A stretch of DNA of 64,000 bases, from the NCBI GenBank assembly GCA_002633005.1, contig NMRA01000673.1, positions 4,635 to 68,634 of the forward strand, written 5' to 3'. Origin of the DNA: Phoronis australis. Its lineage: Eukaryota; Phoronida; Phoronidae. The notes under the pieces are model-generated. The model saw nothing but the letters and a program-made list of their open reading frames with translations. It did not search any database and had not been told where the DNA came from. A program made the translations under genes and the position numbers. Numbering within the stretch: the stretch's first letter is position 1; each line of letters opens with the position of its first letter. Shown one piece after another: positions 46,782-50,395 of this stretch.

Positions 46782-48131
46782 CCATGTGCATACGTACATA
46801 CATAGATACATGTACATACGTACATACACCTGTACGTAAGTATGAATGTATTTAATGCACGTATTGCTAAAAACACCAGCTTGTGGACAACGACATCCAT
46901 GACTCTAATCCAAACCCTCTCAAAATACACGCAAGGTGCTCCAGCATTAAGTGCGATTGGACAAATCCAATATTTCGGGAATTCTTGTTCACACCCGGTT
47001 ACGGCCCTTTTTCAAAGGAGCAGACGCCATTTCTCAATTATTGCGGCGTGTTGATGAAGGTCACGGGACAAAAAATATTGCTAAACGGGTTTTCATCTAG
47101 TCCAAGTCTATACTGCAAATGTTTGTTAGTTTATTTTAAACGCCTGTATTAGTAGCCTACGGCAGAACAACATTTTAACTACTGAGCAGGTTTTTGTCCT
47201 GAATAAATTTGTCTTTCTACTGATGCTACAGGTGTACGTGCGCAACGTTCACGGCGACGACTTTTTCGTCCCACACCTTATTTATTCTTAACCAATAATC
47301 CGCGTTTGTTCTAGAGCGTGGACAAGTCGCGTTTATTAATCCACCCATCTCATTTTGCTGTAAGGAAACAGATGGAAGATTTAGTTTTCGAGGAAAACGT
47401 CTCCCAAACGCTATTTGTTCGTTTTGTAGTGATGGTCGAAGTACTGTTTACTGTACATTACCATTGCCGTTAAGTAAACTGAGCAATAACTGAGACTAAG
47501 AAATATTTTTTTGGTTCTCTTTCTTCTTTAAAATCAAAATGTTTCGTTTTTTCCAGTTCTCTACCAGCCGTTCCAACAAATATTGTTTTCAGAAATTAAC
47601 AAGAATGTCAGTTAAATGTTTAAATGTTAACAGAATACATGCAGAGGTAAATATTTAAAAATAATTAATGTCCAACTTCACAGAATACCAGTGTGTGCCT
47701 GTAAGCAATAATCGTTATGTTTGTAAACATCGTGCACGTTTCAAACGTGATTTTTTGTATACATGTAAATTGGCCTATTTTTCACAAGTTTTGTAATTGT
47801 CTTTCTTAGGTTAAACGAATCTTGAAAGTACTTTTTGTTCAGTATACTGGGTGTTAGTTTTATTACAAATATGTTCTCTAAGGATGTTGCCATGAATAAC
47901 ACGCACTGCCATTCTTTGGTACAGGCATTATTGCGTGATCATGCATGTTCTACCCAAAGCGTTTTAGTTCACATACCAAACCATTTCTGTCAATAGTTTT
48001 TCTCAAAGCACTCAATCTCCACTCACCAAATAGTTGTCTAAATCGCCTTCGCGCCATGGGGCACCACCGACTCCCTCAAAAATCAAAGCCAGTCCCAGAG
48101 TCAAAAACACGAACACCTTGTCCCACGCCAT
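1209..48131 (-). CDS. Gene 1: secreted astacin metalloprotease with EGF, CUB, EGF and at least four MAM domains (27 exons seen, 3' end off window)
   Basis: This is the whole-gene entry; exons are listed separately. The protein should be a secreted or cell-surface zinc endopeptidase: signal peptide, long acidic pro-region, astacin domain with the zinc site HELGHAIGFAHE and Met-turn DMHYSLY, EGF-like domain, CUB domain with four cysteines split over three exons, a second EGF, then MAM domains. Exons were joined by splice sites and phase: 105, 153, 159, 60, 108 and 221 bp at the 5' end are all in frame, and each MAM uses exons of about 89, 130, 179 and 103 bp with phases 0/1/0/1. Astacins with EGF/CUB or MAM extensions are known (tolloid and meprin groups); carrying both CUB and four or more MAMs is less usual. 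Two defects are visible: no fourth exon for the first MAM and a one-base shortfall at the end of exon 8400-8525. The fourth MAM continues beyond position 1. Confidence 0.85.
1674..1762 (-). CDS. Gene 1 exon 26: fourth MAM domain, exon a
   Basis: 89 bp, phase 1 to 0, coding DPGLSCNFDSGNLCNWHQDA, then DDFDWAVNT. Matches 55336-55424 of gene 2 with only a few changes. Acceptor agtttcag, donor gtgggt. Confidence 0.92.
2513..2615 (-). CDS. Gene 1 exon 25: third MAM domain, exon d
   Basis: 103 bp, phase 0 to 1, coding LLISASKGSTWMGDIAIDSL, then RHGACHGTTAPT. Nearly identical to 57019-57121 in gene 2. The last base joins AC of the next exon to make Asp. Acceptor aattttag, donor gtaata. Confidence 0.92.
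2616..3515. other. Intron between gene 1 exons 24 and 25
   Basis: Non-coding. It is collinear with parts of 57122-60191 in gene 2. The 147-codon plus-strand reading frame at 2845-3288 is not kept in the gene 2 copy (57345-57560), so it is not a gene. About 3170-3330 matches an old copy of the interspersed repeat also present at 58960-59120. Confidence 0.6.
3516..3694 (-). CDS. Gene 1 exon 24: third MAM domain, exon c
   Basis: 179 bp, phase 1 to 0, coding YCFSFKWNMEGGSNMGDLVI, then RSGPHGPLWHDESITV. Nearly identical to 60192-60370 in gene 2. Acceptor cttttgcag, donor gtaatg. Confidence 0.92.
3695..4575. repeat. Intron with a ~230-bp dispersed repeat at about 4000-4230
   Basis: The stretch 4000-4230 is similar to 60650-60905 (same place in gene 2) and to 59630-59865 (a different intron position in gene 2). 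The third site shows it is a dispersed element. No terminal features were worked out and no coding capacity is seen. Confidence 0.5.
4576..4702 (-). CDS. Gene 1 exon 23: third MAM domain, exon b, GC donor
   Basis: 127 bp, phase 0 to 1, coding GGTPSSGTGPSGAADGSYYL, then YAEVSSPVPS and EIESSSFP. The donor is CCAG followed by gcaagt, a GC-AG intron, which is the only site giving the phase required by exon c. The same GC donor occurs in the gene 2 counterpart (62537). Acceptor ttcttgtag. Confidence 0.9.
5174..5262 (-). CDS. Gene 1 exon 22: third MAM domain, exon a
   Basis: 89 bp, phase 1 to 0, coding ASCDFESDNICMWKQLQTDD and FDWTVQS. Nearly the same as 63651-63739 in gene 2, with similar flanking intron sequence. 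Acceptor catttag, donor gtaggt. Confidence 0.92.
5263..7026. other. Intron between the second and third MAM domains
   Basis: 1.76 kb with no recognised coding sequence, RNA gene or clear repeat. The open frames around 5865-6223 overlap on both strands and have no family resemblance. Confidence 0.5.
7027..7270 (-). CDS. Gene 1 exon 21: second MAM domain, exon d, plus Thr/Ser-rich linker
   Basis: 244 bp, phase 0 to 1. The first 100 bp code LLILANKAQTWQGDIAIDT and reach the last MAM cysteine (KTGSC). The rest codes about 48 residues rich in Thr, Ser and Pro with a loose repeat (PSTRRTTPSV, PSTQRTTSGV, QSTQWPTATT), a likely mucin-like O-glycosylated hinge. Other d exons here stop soon after the cysteine, so this linker is special to the second MAM. 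Donor gtaaga. Confidence 0.9.
7631..7812 (-). CDS. Gene 1 exon 20: second MAM domain, exon c
   Basis: 182 bp, phase 1 to 0, coding YCFSFKWHMYGSSAMGDLEI and then FKRSGSHGDTWHDESV. Closely resembles the c exon at 53742-53920. Acceptor tattatag, donor gtaatt. Confidence 0.9.
7985..8190 (+). repeat. Fragment of the ~1.3-kb interspersed repeat family
   Basis: It has the hairpin-like gtgtgggcgca, a unit with attgccaatatc...gtagtcggatgggtccgaaac...gtcgtc, and the end gcggacccggacgccaagacggagatgat, all features of the family best seen at 57560-58880. Lies in an intron of gene 1. Confidence 0.5.
8400..8525 (-). CDS. Gene 1 exon 19: second MAM domain, exon b, one base short
   Basis: 126 bp, coding GPTPSTGTGP, then DGNYYLYVEVSSPVPSG and ending ESSPFR. 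Related b exons are 127 or 130 bp and end in phase 1; here the donor gtaagt follows TTCCGG in phase 0, while the next exon needs phase 1. Compared with 4576-4702 (TTCCCAG before the donor) one base is missing next to the splice site. A sequencing error, a real frameshift, or an unseen splice variant are all possible. Confidence 0.8.
9480..10870 (+). repeat. Interspersed repeat family copy, diverged
   Basis: Contains the family's starting text (accacaaacggtgtgctttta...atcataaaaatgaccat) and several degenerate ~200-bp units with ccaaatttcatgaaaa, agatagagg(c/t)agacgtcaaaaac, ggccaccaggtggcgcag and gtccgaaa..cgtcgtc. No lasting open frame. It fills most of the intron between exons 18 and 19 of gene 1. 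Confidence 0.6.
11061..11149 (-). CDS. Gene 1 exon 18: second MAM domain, exon a
   Basis: 89 bp, phase 1 to 0, coding ASCDFENGNICMWKQLQ and then DDIDWTVKS. It is very like the a exons at 5174-5262 and 63651-63739. Acceptor tgcttcag, donor gtaagt. Confidence 0.9.
11191..11293 (-). pseudogene. Possible decayed d exon of the first MAM domain
   Basis: In the frame expected, this stretch codes EITPWRGAIAHNV and a nearby Cys, resembling the MAM d exon pattern T-W-x-G-D-I-A-x-D ... C; the DNA around TGGCGAGG matches the d exon at 53022-53108. An AG acceptor at 11294 and a GT at 11190 would give phases 0/1 as needed. Against it: the intron left before exon 11061-11149 would be only 41 bp, the acceptor lacks a pyrimidine tract, and the conserved Asp and spacing to Cys are wrong. 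It may be a relic. Confidence 0.22.
11294..12480. other. Intron, left part, nothing recognised
   Basis: I searched this stretch on the minus strand for the missing MAM d exon (pattern W-x-G-D-I-A) and did not find it. No repeat or RNA gene recognised. Confidence 0.4.
12560..13640 (+). repeat. Tandem array of about three ~430-bp units
   Basis: Landmarks recur at about 430-bp steps: ttgaaaa(g)gaattc or an equivalent at 12600, 13031 and 13457; aagaaaaatgcacctaatgacccc at 12808 and 13236; aattttagtttgcacc at 12920 and 13347. Each unit holds many TGACC boxes, including tgacctttgacct at 13365-13377. Units are diverged by roughly a fifth to a quarter by eye. No coding frame. Confidence 0.7.
13672..13890 (+). 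repeat. Three tandem copies of a ~65-75-bp unit
   Basis: The unit is aataaaattgaagaaaaccc, then aggaacaacagtactc, then gcgcttacacgcgcagagta. It occurs three times, separated by short aagaat runs. Apparent open frames here come from the repeat. Confidence 0.85.
13891..14908. other. Intron with a single-base gap at 14579
   Basis: No gene recognised. A lone n at 14579 marks an assembly uncertainty; the missing d exon of the first MAM could have been lost at such a join. Confidence 0.4.
14909..15084 (-). CDS. Gene 1 exon 17: first MAM domain, exon c
   Basis: 176 bp, phase 1 to 0, coding YCFSFDYNMYGSNMGDLSL and then SGNQGDTWHSESVSV, the core MAM strands (C-F-S-F ... M-x-G ... W). Acceptor ggtttgcag, donor gtaagt. 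The next exon found (11061-11149) needs phase 1, so a d exon must lie between them or be lost. Confidence 0.9.
15855..15984 (-). CDS. Gene 1 exon 16: first MAM domain, exon b
   Basis: 130 bp, phase 0 to 1, coding GGTPSWGTGPNANDP, then GYIYVEA and GDVAVLQTPF, the second MAM segment. Acceptor atccgacag, donor gtgagg. It is separated from exon a by a 2.7-kb intron that holds a LINE remnant. Confidence 0.87.
15985..16860. other. Intron, nothing recognised
   Basis: Between the first-MAM exon b and the LINE remnant. Open frames overlap on both strands and resemble no family. Confidence 0.4.
16880..18260 (-). mobile_element. Degenerate LINE reverse transcriptase (L1/Tx1-like)
   Basis: Reading the minus strand across several frame breaks gives, in order: a KKRR segment with VIIAFIPKK; YKLFTRVVANR; SKRFIGQDIRLMQDIISY; LDFNKRFDSYNWSFLLKTLL; KTMYNNIVSCVQNN; KVKRGFRQGNNISS; YVDETISF in place of Y-A-D-D; RRFGGVSGLKLNKKK; and LKRLGVYFG. 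These are the ordered blocks of a LINE reverse transcriptase. Stops and frameshifts, and loss of the YADD centre, show that it is dead. It sits in the same orientation as gene 1 inside an intron. The N-terminal limit is unclear; the minus-strand frame 18276-18488 may belong to it. Confidence 0.75.
18676..18764 (-). CDS. Gene 1 exon 15: first MAM domain, exon a
   Basis: 89 bp, phase 1 to 0. It codes TCNFDDSKLCAWEQ and then DQFDWIPLQ, the start of a MAM domain (C-x-F-E/D ... C-x-W ... D-x-x-D-W). MAM domains are extracellular adhesion or oligomerisation modules, as in meprins. The exon is preceded by the second EGF. Donor gtaggt. Confidence 0.9.
19140..19620 (+). mobile_element. Penelope-like retroelement fragment
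   Basis: A 118-codon frame (19188-19544) contains FDVLIHRQNDLLSTSVYRKP, then YLKWDSFAPKKNKTGLV, HNRAFKICS and NGYPKTF, the pattern of the C-terminal reverse-transcriptase region in Penelope-like elements (Y-R-K-P-T-F-x-G-x-Y, NGYP). It begins abruptly, so the element is 5'-truncated. Just after it, 19584-19618 resembles a hammerhead core. Confidence 0.65.
19584..19618 (+). ncRNA. Hammerhead-ribozyme-like motif, degenerate
   Basis: ttgagaa, a 6-bp stem ggttta/taaacc with loop gagtaa, then gaaacgttgg. This mirrors the order CTGATGA, stem, GAAA of hammerheads carried by Penelope-like elements. The first core is altered, so activity is doubtful. Confidence 0.35.
20559..20669 (-). CDS. Gene 1 exon 14: second EGF-like domain
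   Basis: 111 bp, phase 1 on both sides. Cysteine pattern DPCLKCPSRSTCSLAG, then CECWAGFQGSNCD, an EGF-like module ending in the usual C-x-C...G-x-x-C. Acceptor accttccag, donor gtacgt. It links the CUB domain to the first MAM domain. Confidence 0.87.
21144..21292 (-). CDS. Gene 1 exon 13: CUB domain, end
   Basis: 149 bp, phase 2 to 1. It codes YCGHMEQAPQQ and then NTHGGALSSKGFSFTARA, matching the final CUB strands and cysteine 4. It completes the lysine codon left open by exon 12. Acceptor tcttaccag, donor gtaaaa. The intron before it is nearly 4 kb. Confidence 0.88.
21545..21620 (+). repeat. Short dispersed repeat, also at 31060-31130
   Basis: Both sites share tctctgaaggggcc, then ggaaaat(a/g)ggag, then agaaacgatatgc. 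They are about 9.5 kb apart in different introns. No function suggested. Confidence 0.4.
21621..22800. other. Intron, nothing recognised
   Basis: Part of the 3.9-kb intron between the CUB exons 12 and 13. Open frames overlap on both strands with no family match. Confidence 0.4.
22811..22972 (+). repeat. CTG-rich trinucleotide repeat
   Basis: About 160 bp of (CTG/TTG/CCG)n ending in a pure run of roughly 17 CTG units. It makes a false poly-leucine frame on the plus strand. Intronic. Confidence 0.9.
22973..25233. other. Intron, nothing recognised
   Basis: 2.2 kb of the intron between CUB exons 12 and 13. No exon, repeat family or RNA gene recognised. Confidence 0.4.
25234..25364 (-). CDS. Gene 1 exon 12: CUB domain, middle
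   Basis: 131 bp, phase 0 to 2, coding SGIIVTFDDFEVFDDAASDK, then C and VHSLEIN, which holds CUB cysteine 3 and the aromatic-acidic core. Two acceptors 9 bp apart (ccacag at 25365 and cctcag at 25356) keep the same frame; the outer one is used here. Donor gtatgt. Confidence 0.85.
25638..26241. mobile_element. MITE-like element with ~88-bp inverted repeats
   Basis: The left arm (25638-25725: attgcccattagtgccgtga ... gaatctgttaatacggattg) matches the reverse complement of the right arm (26153-26241) over about 88 bp. Within and beside the arms a ~22-bp unit (acagattggaaatccgtaat) repeats in both orientations at 26094-26206. The ~430-bp centre has no transposase. Target-site duplication not resolved. 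Confidence 0.6.
27130..27220 (-). repeat. Copy of a dispersed repeat, inverse of 31390-31600
   Basis: The reverse complement of this stretch (gcgcctacttgtgc..., ggttggctgcg, ctttt...caaatgc) matches 31500-31590. The two are in opposite orientation about 4 kb apart. Confidence 0.5.
27619..27737 (-). CDS. Gene 1 exon 11: CUB domain, first third
   Basis: 119 bp, phase 1 to 0. It codes YPECGG and then IVKIVSPGYPKNYPLNKTC, the typical opening of a CUB domain with cysteines 1 and 2. CUB domains bind proteins or calcium and set substrate choice in astacins such as tolloid. Acceptor aatttcag, donor gtgagt. Confidence 0.9.
27867..28025 (-). CDS. Gene 1, possible Thr-rich linker exon
   Basis: An open 159-bp stretch codes a Thr-rich peptide (for example KTTSTFTTATTTNNP and TTTITTRR), of the kind used as an O-glycosylated spacer. 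With acceptor actaaaagag and donor gtagat its phases would be 1/1 and fit between the first EGF exon and the CUB exon. Both sites are weak, and the EGF and CUB exons also join in frame without it, so it may be alternative or not an exon. Confidence 0.35.
28267..28389 (-). CDS. Gene 1 exon 10: first EGF-like domain
   Basis: 123 bp, phase 1 on both sides, the usual phase of a shuffling EGF module. The cysteine pattern is CTDVCYNHGY, then ANGACGCKCPRGLTGDC. In the tolloid and meprin families an EGF sits in comparable positions after the protease. Acceptor tttcacag, donor gtaagt. Confidence 0.88.
28610..28736 (-). CDS. Gene 1 exon 9: C-terminal part of astacin domain
   Basis: 127 bp, phase 0 to 1. 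It codes AFSINGQPTIRVKN and then GLTFYDAKMANLVFNCK, the standard end of the astacin fold with the last cysteine. Acceptor gcatctag, donor gtaaac. It continues the catalytic exon without gap and closes the protease domain. Confidence 0.93.
29418..29609 (-). CDS. Gene 1 exon 8: astacin catalytic centre
   Basis: 64 codons, phase 0 on both sides. It carries the full astacin signature HELGHAIGFAHEQSRSDRD: three zinc-binding His, the catalytic Glu, and the following Glu-Gln-Ser-Arg. It ends at the Met-turn DMHYSLY, whose Tyr is the extra zinc ligand in this family. All catalytic residues are intact, so the enzyme is predicted active. Usual astacins have Trp where this has Ala (GFAHE). Acceptor catttcag, donor gtgagt. 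Confidence 0.95.
29880..30960 (+). repeat. Interspersed repeat family copies
   Basis: Two starts of the family lie here (29888 and 30036: ttgaaatgcaccc...aatgcaccacaaacggtg), followed by units with ccactaggaggcgtcacagtac, atggcc(t)ataggtggcgca and gtcgtcgtcagtcgtc, and an end ggacgccggacgacggacgc at 30835. In the intron between astacin exons 7 and 8. Confidence 0.6.
31390..31600 (+). repeat. Two near-tandem copies of a ~110-bp unit
   Basis: The units share cttacggcg/gcatacggtgagtag, g(c)tactttaaa, aaaggtggttggctacgcctac and a following cctaagcctcac-type end. A third copy lies inverted at 27130-27220. Confidence 0.5.
32087..32162 (-). CDS. Gene 1 exon 7: astacin domain, Gly/Ser segment
   Basis: 76 bp, phase 2 to 0. 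It codes CSSYIGKLSSSGGQSVTL followed by AESGCIN, the conserved segment of astacins before the zinc helix, with both expected cysteines. The split glycine codon (GG plus C) joins exon 6 correctly. Donor gtaagt. Confidence 0.9.
32163..33960. other. Intron, nothing recognised
   Basis: Between astacin exons 6 and 7. A short C run occurs at 33001. No exon or named repeat seen. Confidence 0.4.
33970..34720 (+). mobile_element. LINE 3' end (C-terminal reverse transcriptase region with zinc-finger-like motif), degenerate
   Basis: The plus strand reads, with frame breaks: RTVFFNSFVEAGVIFVNGLL, LSWEVFENIYKLSNWIDYAA, YFYTHTKVFTKLNLKKL, then CASWGTVETFNHMFVECGSV and TLWCKI. The last part is the C-x-x-C/W-G-x-x-E-T-x-x-H-x-F-x-x-C pattern found at the C-terminus of many LINE ORF2 proteins. 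It is antisense to gene 1 and carries stops. A TG run follows at 34825. Confidence 0.7.
34823..34860 (+). repeat. Short TG microsatellite
   Basis: gtgcgtgtgtgtgtgtgtgtgcgtgtatgtgtg. Lies after the LINE 3' end. Confidence 0.85.
34990..35210 (-). CDS. Gene 1 exon 6: N-terminal part of astacin domain
   Basis: 221 bp, phase 0 to 2. After SKRKAS, a likely basic activation site, comes YWPNGVVPWDYN, matching the start of mature astacins (W-P-x-G-x-V-P-Y), then KIEEAIAHWEKETCLRF, the conserved helix and first cysteine. The exon ends at Gly-Asn-Gly-Arg with donor gtaagg. Its codons lie in a frame with no upstream ATG, as expected for an internal exon. Confidence 0.9.
35658..35765 (-). CDS. Gene 1 exon 5: end of pro-region
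   Basis: 36 codons, phase 0 on both sides (ttattttcag acceptor, gtactt donor). Product runs KPVSHRVNPDEKGED and on to LGLESEKPGDE. Charged, no recognised domain; it lies directly before the exon that opens the astacin domain. Confidence 0.65.
35766..36761. other. Intron between gene 1 exons 4 and 5
   Basis: Nothing recognised. The minus-strand frame 36193-36516 has no family resemblance and no fitting splice sites were seen. Confidence 0.4.
36762..36821 (-). CDS. Gene 1 exon 4 (tentative): short pro-region exon
   Basis: 20 codons between a good acceptor (tatttacag) and donor (gtaaaac), phase 0 on both sides; product begins VAPQGEHERQILVEK. The first two thirds also lie in a block repeated at 38466-38505, where the plus strand may code the linker of a THAP protein, so the exon could be fortuitous. 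Skipping it would not disturb the frame. Confidence 0.45.
36782..37745. repeat. Duplicated ~0.95-kb block, copy 1
   Basis: It is nearly the same as 38466-39436 over its full length. Differences include an 11-bp deletion near 36958 and an 8-bp insertion near 37690. The left boundary falls inside the tentative exon 36762-36821. The plus-strand frame open in copy 2 is broken here. Confidence 0.85.
38000..38464 (+). CDS. THAP zinc-finger protein, N-terminal part
   Basis: The frame opens MPHCCCVPECTN and continues through VPLHRFPMDDTLRRTWLVR to NYRVCGKHFLHSGY and AIPSVLIPG. This is the C2CH THAP zinc finger: C-x4-C, C-x2-H, the invariant Trp and the Pro of the A-V-P-T-I-F-like end. THAP domains bind DNA and occur in transcription factors and in P-element-type transposases. 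After residue 95 the product is Ser/Thr/Ala/Pro-rich. The frame meets a gap base at 38465; beyond it a shifted frame (PVLPQEFASHARPVAPP) reads on more like protein, so a frame error at the join is likely. It lies antisense inside gene 1. Transposon-derived or host gene cannot be told apart. Confidence 0.7.
38466..39436. repeat. Duplicated ~0.95-kb block, copy 2
   Basis: Begins right after the gap base at 38465 with the same ccacaagaatttgcctctca as copy 1 and ends at gacaatgttgctta. The sharp start at an n suggests an assembly join; a real tandem duplication is the alternative. Confidence 0.85.
38540..38923 (+). CDS. Hypothetical basic protein, 127 codons, downstream of THAP fragment
   Basis: Not recognised. 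The product has SKMGMPSKDVMLTQRRSRR, then SEQRREEKKIRHHLKNKGDR and ends RTCGNCNRTYRCII. It could be the C-terminal exon of the THAP gene, being on the same strand and preceded by a pyrimidine-poor ttcag. In copy 1 of the block the frame is broken by an 11-bp deletion, which argues against selection. Confidence 0.25.
   Translation: MLQLGANKCIDVRVLSKMGMPSKDVMLTQRRSRRLDYVRRMGNGKNANAHEKPANETDMQEGPGSVLHMCVNATAVQYMRRCIKTSEQRREEKKIRHHLKNKGDRGQNLIPLIRTCGNCNRTYRCII
39743..39901 (-). CDS. Gene 1 exon 3: acidic pro-region, copy 2
   Basis: 53 codons, phase 0 on both sides (attttcag acceptor, gtaaaatgc donor). It shares with exon 2 the pattern R-x-W-S-S-x-D-G-E, a Glu-rich middle, and the ending F-D-N-x-K-x-N-E followed by the same gtaaaat donor. 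Probable part of the propeptide or of a charged N-terminal spacer; no named domain. Confidence 0.7.
39990..42910 (+). repeat. Long array of the interspersed repeat family
   Basis: About 2.9 kb of degenerate ~200-bp units with aaaactgccac(t)a...gggg, gtagtcgga(t)...gtc(t/c)gaaa, atcatctcctta, and ccaatttctataatgatc. Inside it, 40632-41128 and 41219-41715 are nearly identical, separated by an N gap. It fills most of the intron between gene 1 exons 2 and 3. Confidence 0.65.
41129..41218. other. Assembly gap of 90 N
   Basis: Run of N between two nearly identical ~500-bp stretches. Confidence 0.99.
43204..43356 (-). CDS. Gene 1 exon 2: acidic pro-region, copy 1
   Basis: 51 codons, phase 0 on both sides (tttgcag acceptor, gtaaaa donor). 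The product is highly charged, with the core RSWSSFDGE, then many Glu/Lys and the ending FDNIKKNE. It aligns along its length with the next exon, so the two are duplicates. FDGE recalls the FxGD motif that blocks zinc in astacin propeptides, but with Glu for Asp and far from the catalytic domain; that link is only a suggestion. Confidence 0.7.
43357..46680. other. Intron 1 of gene 1, left part
   Basis: 3.3 kb with no recognised gene or repeat family. Open frames near 44697, 44959 and 45852 have no family resemblance. Confidence 0.4.
46693..46780 (+). repeat. TG dinucleotide microsatellite, 44 units
   Basis: An unbroken (TG)44 run, which makes false Thr-His frames on the minus strand. Confidence 0.97.
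46781..48026. other. Intron 1 of gene 1, right part
   Basis: Nothing recognised beyond several TACATGTA/CATACGTA palindromes just after the TG run. Confidence 0.4.
48027..48131 (-). CDS. Gene 1 exon 1: start codon and signal peptide
   Basis: The exon begins at an ATG (48131) and codes 35 residues. Residues 5-20 are hydrophobic (KVFVFLTLGLALIFEG) and are followed by VGGAP, a good signal-peptidase site, so the product enters the secretory pathway. The exon ends in phase 0 at TATTTG followed by gtgagt. An in-frame upstream ATG at 48215 exists, but it would put 28 polar residues before the hydrophobic core, so the later ATG is preferred. Confidence 0.8.
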
Positions 48132-48250
48132 GTTTGAGTTAAACTGTCGACAGGCTACTAGATTACGCGGGATTACGTTCTGGCTACAAGAATAGCTCGC
48201 CAGCTTGTTGACCACGTTTCTATCATCTTACCTAAGAGAGGTAGAGGTCT

Positions 48251-48280
48251 ATTGTCAATGGACAATGTCCGTTTACGTCA
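48251..48280 (-). promoter_or_regulatory. Candidate promoter-proximal sites of gene 1
   Basis: About 120-150 bp upstream of the start codon lie an inverted pair of SOX-like half sites (attgtcaatggacaat, 48251-48266) and a CRE-like TGACGTAA on the minus strand (48273-48280). No TATA box is obvious. Function is inferred from motif match alone. Confidence 0.25.
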
Positions 48281-48680
48281 CCACCCTTAAGCTCACACCC
48301 GACAAGTACATGTACAAGTAGTCTGGGTTTTGGCAGGCAGTTAAGGGCATTCTCTGTACCCAGATGTGACGTCATTCAACTTTAGTTTAGGACTAGCCTA
48401 CGTCGAGCGGTTGTTTAATGCACATGTACATGGCTTAAATTGGACCCGAAAATAGAAACACACTTGTTAGACCGTATTGTCAATACGGCAGGTGATGAAT
48501 ACTTTTCCATTCAGGTAATGACGACGGGGATCATTTTATTAAACTTAAGGCATATCTTGGACACAATAATACTTTTGGAGTTGCGCTATGCTGCAACCAT
48601 TTAAACTCGTGTATACCAGTAATTTAAGTACAGTAATTTCACTAATATTATTGTTACTTCTACTGTTACTATTATTATTC
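48281..48680. other. Intergenic, nothing recognised
   Basis: Upstream flank of gene 1. Two TACATGTA-type palindromes; no gene. Confidence 0.4.
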
Positions 48681-48689
48681 TTATAATTG

Positions 48690-48735
<46 letters not shown>

Positions 48736-48930
48736 TATTACTATTATTTCTATTGTCATTTTATTGTTATCGTTATCATTATTGTTTTTATTCTTCTTAT
48801 TATTGTTTTAGTTGTTGTTGTTGTTGTTATTATTGTTATTTTTATCATCATCATTTTTATTAACATTATCAGTATTATTATTTTTTGTTAGTGTTTTTAT
48901 TGTCGTTATTATTGTTATTGTTGTTTTTTA
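48640..48930 (+). repeat. ATT/ATC/TTG trinucleotide-rich low-complexity tract
   Basis: Includes (CAT)14-15 at 48691-48735 and interrupted ATT and GTT runs around it. Confidence 0.9.
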
Positions 48931-50150
48931 ATGTCGGTATTTGGTTTTAGTCAGCTGTGTCCAAATAGTCAAAATTTCGTCAAGATAAACAACCCGTCCT
49001 CTTTGCCGAAAGCAACACACGCTGGGAGAGCTTTAAGCTGGATTCACATCATACGGCGGAGAAAACTTTCGAAAAAGGGTAGTAGTGTCTCTACCCAAAA
49101 TACTGCGGTTCGAACCAAATGGGAATACAAGTGCATGTTGCCCGAAATTACGGGCGTAATTACGATAAAGACTTTGCTCGTGTTAAACGACCGAAATTGT
49201 TCTCCAGTATTTACGCTGGTAATTACGACACACACTTTTTGTTGGTGTGTTGCGAACGTAATCATCGGCCAGTGTCATTTACAGGCACTGCTTGAGACGT
49301 TTCACTACACAATTGGACCTACATGTATGGCAATGCACCCACCAACAAAATATTAAATTGGTGAGAAATGCTTCATCTTGAAATACACAGAAAACACTTA
49401 ATGGTTGTATTTTGCATACATTTTGTTAGCCTACAAAAGTTGCCAAGATATGTCTATTTCAAATAATTCAATGCTTGGCATTTGATTGAGACATCATGCA
49501 ATAATAGATTAATGCAGTGAAATAGATGCTGGCTCCAGATTGCTTAGCTCTAGTTCGAAAACTGCTAGAGACCAAGTTTTCGATTGTGGGTATTATCACG
49601 TTAATCTTGATATCTATATAAAGAAGGATAAAGCAGTTGTTCCGAAACGGGATTGCAAAGAAGGCAATCTTGTTTACCTGGACCCCTTCAAACATTCCGT
49701 TGCATTCATACAATTCAGTCATTGCGAAACGCCGGCCACATTTCATTGACAGGCGATTAACTACATGTATGTCTTTTTCTATACCCCTACACGTAAGCAG
49801 ACGGCGGAAGCGAATGCATTTGTATAGTTACTACATCTTAACATGTATTCAATGGACATTGAGTGTTAGTTTACTTGCATTGAGTTGCCTGGCCCCCAGG
49901 TCCCGATGGTTTCATGTTACGCACGACCCCAGTAAAAGGTTCAACTTTGAATAATTTCGAAAAAAAATCATTTTTCAGAAATGGTTGATCCAAAGAGGAA
50001 AGTTCAAAGGGAGAAGACTTAACATTCAGGCAACCGCACTGCTGGAGTGTTCATTCCCTACGTTCAGGGACTGCCTGACCTCCTCAAGCCTGGCATTTTA
50101 ACAGTTTGACATATTTATCATCCACAGACCATTTAATTCCGTACACAGCT
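48931..50150. other. Intergenic, nothing recognised
   Basis: Open frames at 48931-49356 and 49468-49954 overlap on both strands and match no family I know. Confidence 0.35.
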
Positions 50151-50154
50151 TACT

Positions 50155-50395
50155 GGTTAATGTCAAGGACAAAACTCCTGTGGGTAATAAAAAATGTGTA
50201 AGGACTCCCGGTGCTCAGACAGCGAAATAGGTAAAACGAAACAGTCTTTTACAATGCGCACTGAGTCAAATAGTTCATGTTAAAGACAAGACTCCTGAGG
50301 GTAATAGGTCATGTGCAGTCTATAGTTTTAAATGTAAGGAGCCTTGATGTTCAGACAACTATAAAGCTGAAACGAAAAAGTCCTTAAAAATGCGA
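50155..50395 (+). repeat. Two diverged tandem copies of a ~125-bp unit
   Basis: gttaatgtcaaggacaaaactcctg...gggtaata and gttaaagacaagactcctgagggtaata start the copies; both end in gaaac(a/g)...gtc(t/c)tt...aatgcg. Non-coding. Confidence 0.55.

Noticed and set aside
46635-46930. Thr-His repeat reading frames
   Set aside because: They are frames through the (TG)44 microsatellite.
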